NCBI GenBank assembly: GCA_024225635.1
Contig: JAAEMK010000018.1
Span: 1-59,379, forward strand
Source of the DNA: Desulfobacteraceae bacterium
GTDB lineage: Bacteria; Desulfobacterota; Desulfobacteria; Desulfobacterales; Desulfobacteraceae
Direction: 5' to 3'
DNA length: 59,379 nucleotides
Part shown: positions 17,295-25,449 of the stretch, one piece after another
Layout: every line of letters starts with the position of its first letter
How positions within the stretch are numbered: the first letter of the stretch is position 1
Translations under genes and position numbers: made by a program
The notes under the pieces: generated by a model
Database searches by the model: none
What the model saw: the letters and a program-made list of their open reading frames with translations, nothing else
What the model was told of the DNA's origin: nothing

Positions 17295-18107
17295 ATGAAG
17301 CCGACAACAAAGGATTTGCTGAAACTGGTGGATGCCATTGCTCCCTTTGATCTTGCAGAGGAGTGGGATAACTCCGGGCTTCAGGTTGGAAACAAGGACT
17401 GGCCGGCAGGGCGGGTGCTTGTCGCCCTCGATGTCACAGTCGAGGTCATGGCCGATGCGGTGGAGTGGGGGGCTGATCTTGTTCTGACCCACCATCCCCT
17501 TATGATCCGGCCCCAGCGTTCCTTCGATTTCGGTTCCATGCCCGGGTCGGCTGTCGCCGTTGCCGCGGCCAACCGGATCTCCATTGTCTCCGCCCATACA
17601 AACCTTGACAAGGCCCTGGACGGCCTGAACGAGCATTTTGCACAAAAAATAGGCCTGGTGGGGGTATCCCAATTTCAGCCTTCGATTCCGGGAATCGTTG
17701 AAAACACGCCGGATCTGGGCAGAATGGGTGCGCTTGACCAGCCAATGCCGCTCTTTGAATTTGCGGACAGGATAAAATCGAGTCTTGGCATTCCGGGCCT
17801 GAGGGTCGTGGGAAGCCAAGACCGCATGGTAAAAAAGGCTGCCGTTTGTACCGGAAGCGGCGCCTCTCTTGTGCAGGCGTTCCTCGGGTCGGGGGCCGAC
17901 GTTTTTATCACAGGGGATATGAAGTATCATGAAGCAAGGGAAATTGAACAGGCGGGCCTTGCCCTCATCGATGTCGGTCACTTCGCGTCCGAGCACATCG
18001 TTGTGGAGCTCCTTGTTCAGCGCCTTGTATCATCAGCCGAAACGGCAGGGTTTGAGATCGACGTCAGGGGTTTTGACGGTGAAACAGACCCGTTTATAAT
18101 GGTATAA
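17295..18107 (+). CDS. Nif3-like dinuclear metal centre protein
   Basis: This is a member of the Nif3/YbgI (GTP cyclohydrolase I type 2 annotated) family, toroidal hexamers with two metals per subunit. The 270-residue length is the short form without the inserted CutA-like domain. Metal ligands are visible in LTHHPLMIRP (about 62-71), SAHTNLDKALDGLNE (about 98-112) and the C-terminal DVGHFASEHIVVE (about 224-236). A GAGGG ribosome-binding site precedes the ATG. The gene is followed 73 bp later by a zinc-ribbon coiled-coil gene; these two are neighbours in many bacteria and probably form an operon. Physiological role is unclear. Confidence 0.92.
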   Translation: MKPTTKDLLKLVDAIAPFDLAEEWDNSGLQVGNKDWPAGRVLVALDVTVEVMADAVEWGADLVLTHHPLMIRPQRSFDFGSMPGSAVAVAAANRISIVSAHTNLDKALDGLNEHFAQKIGLVGVSQFQPSIPGIVENTPDLGRMGALDQPMPLFEFADRIKSSLGIPGLRVVGSQDRMVKKAAVCTGSGASLVQAFLGSGADVFITGDMKYHEAREIEQAGLALIDVGHFASEHIVVELLVQRLVSSAETAGFEIDVRGFDGETDPFIMV

Positions 18108-18180
18108 ATTAGCGTGCTGCCCGGCGCTGGTTTTTTTCCCAGCGGCCACGGGAGAATGGGCGGCCACAGGGGAAATCAAG

Positions 18181-18904
18181 ATGCAGGAGATAACAAGGGG
18201 GGATATCGATATCCTGGTCCAGCTGCAAAAGGCTGAGACCGAGACTGTTCGTATCGAGTCTTTTCTCAATAAAATTGACAAGGAAAAATCCGGCCTGGAA
18301 AAAAAGCTGGCAAAGTTCGAGACCGCCCTTGGGGTTAAAAAAGAGGCCCATGATCGGGTCGCGACCCTCTGCCGGGAGACCGAATCCGAAATTGAGATGC
18401 TTGGCGAGCGCATCGTCAAGAGCAACGAAAGCTTGCGGCTGGTGAAGACGAACAAGGAGTATCAGGCGCTTCAACGCGAGGTGGATGACAACAGGAAGCG
18501 TAAGGATGCCCTGGAAACCAGTCTGATTCAGTATCTTGAGGATGAGGAGGCCAAAAAGGCCCTTGTTGACGAGAAGGCGTCCGAGTTTACCCAGTTGGCT
18601 GAACAAAACCGGGCAGACCAGGAAGAGATCCATAAAAAAGGTAAAAATGACCGGGAACTGCTGGAACAATACCGTCAGCAGCGGGAAGAGATCGGTGTGA
18701 AGCTCGATGGAGGCCTCTATCGGCAGTTCAACGAGATCTCCTCCACCAGCGGCGGCCTGGCCGTGGTCCAGGTTCGGGATCATTTGTGTAGAGGATGTTT
18801 CATGAATATTCCCCCTCAGCTATATATTGAAGTACAGCGGGCCAATTCTTTGATTTTGTGCCCCCAGTGTAATAGAATTCTATATTATGCTGAACCGGAA
18901 AAAA

Positions 18905-18924
<20 letters not shown>
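18181..18924 (+). CDS. C4 zinc-ribbon coiled-coil protein (CT398-like)
   Basis: The 247-residue protein is mostly a long coiled coil (about 10-190, K/E/Q rich). It ends in a zinc ribbon with CRGCFMNIPP (about 202-211) and CPQC (about 225-228). This is the CT398/HP0958-type arrangement; homologues have been linked to RNA or flagellar chaperoning in some bacteria, but no role is visible here. The start ATG has GGGGAAATC upstream. Its last about 20 nt overlap the rnpB RNA, and an rnpB promoter lies inside the zinc-ribbon codons. Confidence 0.88.
18850..18878 (+). promoter_or_regulatory. Promoter for rnpB inside upstream CDS
   Basis: TTGATT (18850-18855) and TAGAAT (18873-18878) with a 17-bp spacer lie within the zinc-ribbon coding sequence. 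Initiation near 18885 would give a short 5' extension before the mature RNase P RNA. Confidence 0.55.
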
Positions 18925-19296
<372 letters not shown>

Positions 19297-19319
19297 TTTT
19301 TTTCTTTTAAACGCTTAAT

Positions 19320-19357
19320 TTCCGGAGTCGGCTGTTGATTAAAGCCGATCTCCGGAA
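19320..19357 (+). promoter_or_regulatory. Strong hairpin upstream of smsC
   Basis: TTCCGGAG-TCGGCT pairs with AGCCGA-CTCCGGAA, interrupted by a one-base bulge, around an 8-9 nt loop. No T-tract follows, so it is more likely a leader or operator structure for the sms operon than a terminator. It starts 35 bp before the smsC start codon. Confidence 0.5.
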
Positions 19358-19391
19358 GTTGAGTCATGATCAGTTTTTATAAGGATCGATT

Positions 19392-20147
19392 ATGCTACTT
19401 ATTGAGGAGCTTAAGGTTGAGGTTGGCGGAAAGGAAATTCTTCAGAACGTCAACCTCCACGTTCCTCCGGGAGAGACCCACATCCTGTTCGGGCCCAACG
19501 GGTCCGGAAAAACGTCGCTGATGATGACCATCATGGGCTTCTCAGGATATAAGGTCACCCGGGGGCGGATCATGTTCAAGGGTGAGGACGTCACCCACAT
19601 GCCGGTACATGAAAGGGCAAGGCTCGGTGTCGGTGTCCTTTTCCAGCGTCCCCCCACCATCAACGGCCTTTCCACCCGCCGTATGGTGGAAATCTGCGGT
19701 AACGGAAGAAAGGTGGATGTGGACGCCATGTCCCAGCGCCTCAATTTCCAGGGATTTCTCGACAGGGACGTGAACAGCAACCTGTCCGGGGGCGAGATCA
19801 AGCGAAGCGAGCTCCTCCAGCTTGCCGCCCAGGATCCCGACTTTTTGCTTCTGGACGAGCCCGAGTCCGGGGTGGACCTCGAGTCCATCGTCCTTCTGGG
19901 CGATAATATCAACCAGCAGTTGAACCGGGGCATCAAGAACCATCCCGCCTGCCAGAAAAGCCTCGTCAACGCCAAATCAAAGTCTGCCCTGGTCATCACC
20001 CATACCGGCCACATTCTGGATTACATCACGGCTGATAAGGGCCAGGTTCTCTACAAGGGCCAACTGCGCTGCTCGCGCAATGCCAGGGAAATTCTCAAGT
20101 GGATCCGGGAGTACGGATATGAGGAGTGTGTCGGATGTTCAGCATAG
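19392..20147 (+). CDS. smsC: SmsC/SufC-type Fe-S assembly ATPase
   Basis: This is a cytosolic ABC-fold ATPase that works with SmsB/SufB to build iron-sulfur clusters. The 251 residues include Walker A GPNGSGKTS (about 35-43), the signature LSGGEIKRSE (about 134-143), Walker B FLLLDEPESG (about 153-162) and the late switch His in ALVITHTGHIL. There is no SufS, SufU or SufD gene nearby; only smsB follows, overlapping by 13 bp. This is the minimal SMS system proposed as ancestral to SUF and common in anaerobes. The ribosome-binding site is AAGGA. Confidence 0.9.
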   Translation: MLLIEELKVEVGGKEILQNVNLHVPPGETHILFGPNGSGKTSLMMTIMGFSGYKVTRGRIMFKGEDVTHMPVHERARLGVGVLFQRPPTINGLSTRRMVEICGNGRKVDVDAMSQRLNFQGFLDRDVNSNLSGGEIKRSELLQLAAQDPDFLLLDEPESGVDLESIVLLGDNINQQLNRGIKNHPACQKSLVNAKSKSALVITHTGHILDYITADKGQVLYKGQLRCSRNAREILKWIREYGYEECVGCSA

Positions 20148-21307
20148 ATGAATCCAATCGTGTGGACCTTGCCCACTATAGCGCCGAAGCCGAGGAGCAT
20201 GGCTACCGGGAGAACCTTGACCAGATAAAAGGGGACGATGCCCGGGAGTTTTTGAAGGTGGGCATAGAGACCCATTCCTCCCTTCGGTCCGGTTCCTTTA
20301 TCCAGAAGGACGCATCCATTGTCCACTGCAGCCGTTCAACGGACGGGGTGGAGATCTCCGGAATCGCCCAGGCCCTGGAAAAGGACCCCGGGCTTAAAAA
20401 ATATCTGTGGCGCCTTCTTGACCCGGAAAAGGATCAGTTCACCCAATCGGCTAAAAAAGCACCCCTCCAGGGTTTCTGCATCCGGAGCAAGCCGGGGGTG
20501 AAGACGGAAAAGCCGCTCCAGACCTGCCTGCACATTGCAAAGGATGGATTTTCCCAGAACGTCCATAACCTCATCATTGCCGAAGAGGGGTCCGAGGTTC
20601 ATATCATTGCCGGGTGTTCCACCTCCGAGCATCTTCAATCCGGACTTCATATCGGTTTGTCCGAGTTTTACGTTAAAAAAGGAGCGACCCTGAAATACAC
20701 CATGATCCACGACTGGGGCGAGAATGTCTGCGTCCGGCCGAGGACCGCCGTCCATGTGGAAGAGGGCGGGGTGTTCATTTCCAACTATATTTCCCTCAAG
20801 CCGGTTGGCTCCCTTGAATCCAATCCCGTGACCTATCTTGAAAAGGATGCCACGGCACGGTTCAACTCCATCCTGGTTGCCGGTAAAGGTTCCTACATGG
20901 ATGTGGGGTCGGTGGTTGAGCTCAAGGCGCCCGGCGCCCGGGCCGAGATCATCTCACGGGCCATTGCCGCAGGCGGGACCATCATCTCCAGGGGGCATCT
21001 CAAGAGTCTCGTACCCGGGGTGAAGGGACACCTGGAGTGCAAGGGGCTGATTCTCAAGGACGGGCTTCTCCATGCGATTCCGGAGCTGTCCGGTCACACC
21101 CCCGGGGTTGAACTCTCCCATGAGGCCGCCGTCGGAAAGATCGACAAGCGTGAGATCGAGTACCTCATGGCAAGGGGCCTTGACGAAGACGAGGCGATCT
21201 CAACCATTGTCAGGGGATTTTTAAATGTGGATATCGAAGGTCTGCCTGCGGAACTTGCCGCACGGATGGACAAGGCGGTTCAGGAGACTGAACAGGACAT
21301 GATGTAG
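20135..21307 (+). CDS. smsB: SmsB/SufB-SufD family scaffold protein
   Basis: This is the scaffold partner of SmsC for Fe-S cluster assembly (390 residues). The beta-helix core is seen in VHVEEGGVFISNYISLKPVG and GAFIDVG-like repeats, with the C-terminal family motif VELSHEAAVGKIDKREIEYLMARGL. The ATG at 20135 has GAGGAG about 10 nt upstream and is preferred to one at 20126. It overlaps smsC, so translation is probably coupled. A single SufB/D paralogue with SufC is the SMS arrangement. Cys residues include one in the N-terminal half (CSTSEH). Confidence 0.9.
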   Translation: MFSIDESNRVDLAHYSAEAEEHGYRENLDQIKGDDAREFLKVGIETHSSLRSGSFIQKDASIVHCSRSTDGVEISGIAQALEKDPGLKKYLWRLLDPEKDQFTQSAKKAPLQGFCIRSKPGVKTEKPLQTCLHIAKDGFSQNVHNLIIAEEGSEVHIIAGCSTSEHLQSGLHIGLSEFYVKKGATLKYTMIHDWGENVCVRPRTAVHVEEGGVFISNYISLKPVGSLESNPVTYLEKDATARFNSILVAGKGSYMDVGSVVELKAPGARAEIISRAIAAGGTIISRGHLKSLVPGVKGHLECKGLILKDGLLHAIPELSGHTPGVELSHEAAVGKIDKREIEYLMARGLDEDEAISTIVRGFLNVDIEGLPAELAARMDKAVQETEQDMM

Positions 21308-21323
21308 GGTTTGTGACCATACC

Positions 21324-22628
21324 ATGGCAATCAGTTGTGACATATCGTTCAAAGAAAAGGTAAATCTATTCTCTTTTGAGTATCTGAAGTGCATCCGCTT
21401 CATCGCGGATGTGGATTCGGATAATTACGTTCTTACCAAGAAGCTGTATTCCAAGCTCATCACAGCTTCCCACCTGCTGGAGGATTTCCTCGATTTCCAC
21501 GGGGCAAAGAACAACCGGCAGTGGGTCTTCTACCGTGAGCTTTCCGCGGCAATGCGTCACCTTGCCTTGGCCGGCTACTCCCAGAAGCACGTTCTCAACC
21601 GCCTGAAGTTTTATGAACTCAAGGATACGAAATCGTTTAAGCTTGAGTCAAATGAGACCCTCATGGTGATCCAGAATTCCATCAAGCATGCCGCGCCCGT
21701 GATTCTTAAGGAGGCAAGCAAGCTCGGCATCGAGGTTCCCGGGTTCGGGTATGATCCAAGGTTTTTTCCTGGGATCATGACAGGCGAGCAGCTGGAGCAT
21801 AATATCGATGACCTGGATGACCGGGATCCCCTCCAGCAGAACCTGACTAACATTGCAAGCGATTTTCTGGAGATCATCGGTTCTTTTGAGCAGTTTTCCT
21901 TTTACGAGCCCTATGACCTCCAGGCCATCAGGGAGCTGGTTCCGGCAAAGGTGAACGAGGTCGGCATCCGCAGGTTCGAGATGCTCCTCCACAATCTCCA
22001 GAGCTCCTTTGACTCCTATGTGATCCATGGTGGTTTTTTCCACGGCAACCGGAAGCTGAAACAGCTCAGGAGCCACTTTTCCATTGCATTTCATATCCTC
22101 CAGGTCATGGGACGCCTGCTTCACTTCTATGAACGCCATCTCCATGACGTTGAATACAAGGATACCTACAAGACCGTCAGCGAGTCCCTGGCATCGATCA
22201 TCAATCCCGATGTTCTCCTGGACCGGGCCGTCAATTACGGGCTCTTCTACGTCTGGCAGTTCCTTTCCTCGGGCAAGGAGCTCGCTTCCCAGGTGTTGAA
22301 CGAAAGCATCGACCGCTCCTCCATCACCGTCGGCATCCCCCGGGAGAGGGGGTTCCACAGCCGGCCCAGCCTGCTTGTGGCCAAGATCGTCCAGCACTAT
22401 GGCGGAGAGGTGACCATGTGCGTGGGAGAGGACAGCTTTGACGCGGCAAGTGTGCTCGACATGCAGTGGGCAGGGGGAAAAATCAAGAAGGAGGATGTCC
22501 AGCAGGTGGAGTTCAAGGGAGATTCACGGGCCCTTGCCGATCTGGAGGTCCTTGCCAGGGTCAACTACGGAGAAGACTCCATGGGCAAGGGAGTGCCCCT
22601 TCCTTCGGAGCTTTCCTACCTCAGGTGA
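21324..22628 (+). CDS. HPr-domain protein with unknown N-terminal domain
   Basis: The 434-residue protein ends in an HPr-like PTS phosphocarrier domain (about 332-420) with GFHSRPSLLVAKIV, where the His matches the HPr phosphorylation site (consensus GLHARPA). The following LDMQWAGG replaces the usual serine-kinase site region. The first 330 residues are helical and were not recognised; the segment FDSYVIHGGFFHGNRKLKQL looks conserved-like. It is 17 bp after smsB and 73 bp before ispD. A PTS enzyme I domain is encoded 3 kb downstream (dhaM fusion) and could phosphorylate it; this is inference. The ribosome-binding site is weak. Confidence 0.75.
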   Translation: MAISCDISFKEKVNLFSFEYLKCIRFIADVDSDNYVLTKKLYSKLITASHLLEDFLDFHGAKNNRQWVFYRELSAAMRHLALAGYSQKHVLNRLKFYELKDTKSFKLESNETLMVIQNSIKHAAPVILKEASKLGIEVPGFGYDPRFFPGIMTGEQLEHNIDDLDDRDPLQQNLTNIASDFLEIIGSFEQFSFYEPYDLQAIRELVPAKVNEVGIRRFEMLLHNLQSSFDSYVIHGGFFHGNRKLKQLRSHFSIAFHILQVMGRLLHFYERHLHDVEYKDTYKTVSESLASIINPDVLLDRAVNYGLFYVWQFLSSGKELASQVLNESIDRSSITVGIPRERGFHSRPSLLVAKIVQHYGGEVTMCVGEDSFDAASVLDMQWAGGKIKKEDVQQVEFKGDSRALADLEVLARVNYGEDSMGKGVPLPSELSYLR

Positions 22629-22700
22629 TGCATATGCCGGAAAAATTTCGTCACAAAGCCACCGGGATACCAGGACGTTTATTTCATGGGGATCATATAA

Positions 22701-23408
22701 TTGCCTGACACTGAAATCTTTGCCGTGATCGTTGCCGGGGGCAAGGGCCTCCGCATGGAATCAGCGGTCCGGAAACAGTACCTGGACCTGGCCGGCCTTC
22801 CCGTTCTGGTCCACACCCTCAACCGTTTTCACGGCTATCCCGGCATCAGCGCCATTGTTCTGGTGGTACCGGAGCAGGACCTCGGGTTCTGCCGGGACGA
22901 GATCCTCATCCCCCACGGCCTTGACCAGGCAGTCCTCCTGGTGCAGGGCGGCGCCGAGCGCCAGGAGTCGGTTCGAAACGGGCTTTCCCTGGTGGCGGAC
23001 CTTGCTCGCTTTCCCGAAACCTCCCTGGTTCTCATCCATGACGGCGTCCGTGCCTTTGTGGACACCCCCATGATCCAAAGCTGTGTTCAGGCCGCCCAAA
23101 AGTATGGGGCCGCCATCCCGGTGGTTCCGGTAAAGGACACACTGGTGAAATCCGACTCCGAGGGGTTTACCGGGGGAAACGTGGACAGGAACGCCCTGTT
23201 TCAGGTCCAGACCCCCCAGTGCTTTGACCTCGATCTTGTTGTCCGGGCCCACGACCATGCCCGTGAAACCGGATTCTTCGGAACCGACGACGCTTCCCTG
23301 GTGACCCACCTGGGACACAAGGTGTTCATGGCCCAAGGGTCGGCCAAAAACATCAAGATCACCACCCAAGACGACCTTGTCCTCGCAAACGCCATGGCCG
23401 GCCTGTAA
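22701..23408 (+). CDS. ispD: 2-C-methyl-D-erythritol 4-phosphate cytidylyltransferase
   Basis: IspD makes CDP-methylerythritol in the MEP isoprenoid pathway. The 235-residue protein has the nucleotide-binding start AVIVAGGKGLRM (about 8-19), KQYLDLAGLPVL (about 25-36), LIHDGVRAFVD (about 112-122) and the NIKITTQDDLVLANA end (about 215-229). A TTG start at 22701 is needed to keep the beta-strand before AGGKG. It is full length and intact. Decayed pieces of a second ispD 3' end occur at about 28010-28050 and 33640-33947. In this lineage ispD seems to face kamA, whose 3' remnant follows directly. Confidence 0.93.
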   Translation: MPDTEIFAVIVAGGKGLRMESAVRKQYLDLAGLPVLVHTLNRFHGYPGISAIVLVVPEQDLGFCRDEILIPHGLDQAVLLVQGGAERQESVRNGLSLVADLARFPETSLVLIHDGVRAFVDTPMIQSCVQAAQKYGAAIPVVPVKDTLVKSDSEGFTGGNVDRNALFQVQTPQCFDLDLVVRAHDHARETGFFGTDDASLVTHLGHKVFMAQGSAKNIKITTQDDLVLANAMAGL

Positions 23409-23460
23409 GGTTAGGAAGCCTGGTTTCCCCGCCCTTGTAGTCCCCCAATAGATACTCCGG
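23409..23460 (-). pseudogene. Remnant of kamA 3' end after ispD
   Basis: Read on the minus strand from 23460 this gives PEYLLGDYKGGETRLPN. It matches the end of the intact kamA-like protein (TEYLLKNYKGEKTSLPV, encoded at 33933-35006). Similarity stops at about 23461. The ispD-kamA junction thus exists in two copies about 10.5 kb apart, one on each side of the accessory block. Confidence 0.65.
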
Positions 23461-23579
23461 TAAACAGAGGCTGATTTTGAACCCATTGGATCGAAATTAA
23501 GGCTCATTTTCGAAAATGAAAATCCGTTCCGAAGACGCCAATATCGCTGCCAGGCATTTTATCATCGACATGCTGTCAT

Positions 23580-23609
23580 ATTTTGAGTATGACTCTCGAG
23601 GGTCAAAAT
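23580..23609. promoter_or_regulatory. Dyad upstream of dhaK
   Basis: Outer arms ATTTTGA (23580-23586) and TCAAAAT (23603-23609) enclose a near-palindrome GACTCTCGAGGGTC. It ends 34 bp before dhaK and may be an operator or leader hairpin for the dha operon. The rest of 23461-23642 holds no gene. Confidence 0.4.
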
Positions 23610-23642
23610 GTAACATTATGAACTTTTCAAGGGAGTATCAGA

Positions 23643-24713
23643 ATGAAAAAACTTATCAACCAGGTCGATGATGTAATCCGCGAACAACTTGCCGGAATGG
23701 CTATTGCCCATCCGGAACTCAAAGTGATGATAGATCCTCACTACATAACCCGCGCCGATTCACCGGTTGCCGGGAAGGTAGCTATTGTATCCGGCGGCGG
23801 CTCAGGTCATGAGCCCATGCACGGTGGATTTGTAGGTGAAGGCATGCTGGACGGCGCATGCCCGGGTGAAGTCTTCACCTCCCCGACTCCCGATCAGATG
23901 TATGAATGCGCAAAGGCCGTTGACGGTGGGGCCGGCGTGCTGTTTCTTGTCAAAAATTATACCGGTGATGTCATGAACTTCGAAACGGCGGCTGAACTGT
24001 GTCACGCCGAAGGGATAAAAGCCCAGAGCATCATTATCGATGATGATGTGGCTGTAAAGGATTCGCTTTATACCGCGGGACGCCGGGGCGTCGGAACCAC
24101 GATTCTTGCGGAGAAGATTGTCGGCGCAGCCGCCCGGGAAGGATACGATCTTGACCAGTGCGCGGAACTTGCGCGAAAGGTAAACCAGTACGGCCGTTCC
24201 CTGGGCATGGCGCTCACCTCCTGCACGGTGCCTGCCGCCGGCAAGCCCACCTTTGATCTTGAGGAAACCGAGATTGAAATGGGCATCGGCATACATGGAG
24301 AGCCCGGTACCCACCGGATGAAGATCGCACCGGTTGACGAGTTGGTGGAGCACATGGCAACCACCATCATCGATGATCCGGCCTACACCCGTGTTCTCAG
24401 GGAGCTGGATCAGGAGAGCGGCCAGTGGGTTGATAAGGAGATGACCGATGAGCCGTTTGAATCAGGCGACAAGGTCATTGCCTTTGTTAATTCCATGGGA
24501 GGCACCCCGGTTTCCGAACTTTATGGGGCCTACCGCAAGCTCGATGAAGTCTGCAAAGCAAAAGGGCTCACCATTGTCCGGAATCTTGTAGGCCCTTACA
24601 TCACATCCCTTGATATGCAGGGATTCTCCATCACGCTCCTGAAGGTGGACGATGAGATGCTGAAATTCTGGGATGCACCGGTCAAGGCCCCCGGCCTCCG
24701 CTGGGGGATGTAG
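23643..24713 (+). CDS. dhaK: Dihydroxyacetone kinase subunit DhaK
   Basis: DhaK binds dihydroxyacetone covalently and presents it to DhaL-ADP/ATP for phosphorylation to DHAP. The 356-residue protein has [15 protein letters not shown] (about 51-65) with the substrate-site Gly/His, and [10 protein letters not shown] (about 218-227), whose His forms the hemiaminal with substrate. Length is normal. AAGGGAG lies about 10 nt before the ATG. Genes for DhaL and a DhaM-HPr-EI fusion follow, making a PTS-dependent DHA kinase. A strong terminator-like hairpin separates it from dhaL. Confidence 0.96.
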   Translation: MKKLINQVDDVIREQLAGMAIAHPELKVMIDPHYITRADSPVAGKVAIVSGGGSGHEPMHGGFVGEGMLDGACPGEVFTSPTPDQMYECAKAVDGGAGVLFLVKNYTGDVMNFETAAELCHAEGIKAQSIIIDDDVAVKDSLYTAGRRGVGTTILAEKIVGAAAREGYDLDQCAELARKVNQYGRSLGMALTSCTVPAAGKPTFDLEETEIEMGIGIHGEPGTHRMKIAPVDELVEHMATTIIDDPAYTRVLRELDQESGQWVDKEMTDEPFESGDKVIAFVNSMGGTPVSELYGAYRKLDEVCKAKGLTIVRNLVGPYITSLDMQGFSITLLKVDDEMLKFWDAPVKAPGLRWGM

Positions 24714-24757
24714 CAGGACCGGCATGAATCAGCTTCCGGTTTTCGAAAGATAGCATA

Positions 24758-24792
24758 AGATCCGAAGCCATGGCTTCGGATCGTTTTTTTTT
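24758..24792 (+). terminator. Intrinsic terminator between dhaK and dhaL
   Basis: A perfect 24-bp palindrome (24759-24782, arm GATCCGAAGCCA) is followed by G and a run of T (24784-24792). It has full rho-independent form yet lies inside the dha gene cluster, 18 bp before dhaL. It may act as a partial terminator that sets DhaK above DhaL and DhaM. Confidence 0.8.
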
Positions 24793-24810
24793 GTTGTAAG
24801 GAGTAAATGT

Positions 24811-25440
24811 ATGACCATTTCAAAAGAACAACTTATCACCTGGCTTGATAATACCGCAGGCGTAATGCAGGAAAAACGCGAATATCTCACCGAACTCGAT
24901 GCCGCCATCGGGGATGCCGACCACGGCATCAATATGGACCGGGGTTTTTCCAAGGTAAAGGAGAAACTCCCCACTGTGGCCGATAAAGACCTCGGCACCA
25001 TCTTCAAGACCGTTGGCATGACCCTTATGAGCAGCGTGGGAGGCGCTTCCGGCCCCCTCTACGGCACCTTTTTCATGAAGGCCGGCATGGCCCTTATGGG
25101 AAAAGAGGCCCTGGCAGCCGAAGACTTTCTCACCTTTGTTGAAAACGGTGTGGGCGGGATTCTCCAGCGCGGCCGTGCGGAAGTGGGAGACAAGACCATG
25201 TACGATGTATGGGCGCCGGTCCTTGAAGGGATCAAGGGCGGGGTGGAAGCAGGTAAAACCGCACCTGAGCTTTCAGCCGACGCTGTTGTTGTCGCGGAAA
25301 AAGCCCTTGAAGGCACCATTCCCCTCCAGGCTAAAAAAGGCCGGGCCAGCTATCTTGGCGAGCGAAGTATCGGGCACCAGGACCCCGGCGCCACTTCCTC
25401 CACCCTGATGCTGAAAGCTTTACTGAACGTTATTGCGTAG
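24811..25440 (+). CDS. dhaL: Dihydroxyacetone kinase ADP-binding subunit DhaL
   Basis: DhaL carries a tightly bound ADP that is phosphorylated by DhaM and passes phosphate to DHA on DhaK. The 209 residues include DAAIGDADHGINMDRGF (about 30-46), whose Asp residues bind Mg-ADP, SSVGGASGPLYGTFF (about 74-88) and the end DPGATSSTLML. GTAAGGAG lies about 8 nt before the ATG. The next gene (dhaM fusion) starts 9 bp downstream. Confidence 0.96.
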   Translation: MTISKEQLITWLDNTAGVMQEKREYLTELDAAIGDADHGINMDRGFSKVKEKLPTVADKDLGTIFKTVGMTLMSSVGGASGPLYGTFFMKAGMALMGKEALAAEDFLTFVENGVGGILQRGRAEVGDKTMYDVWAPVLEGIKGGVEAGKTAPELSADAVVVAEKALEGTIPLQAKKGRASYLGERSIGHQDPGATSSTLMLKALLNVIA

Positions 25441-25449
25441 AGGGGCATC

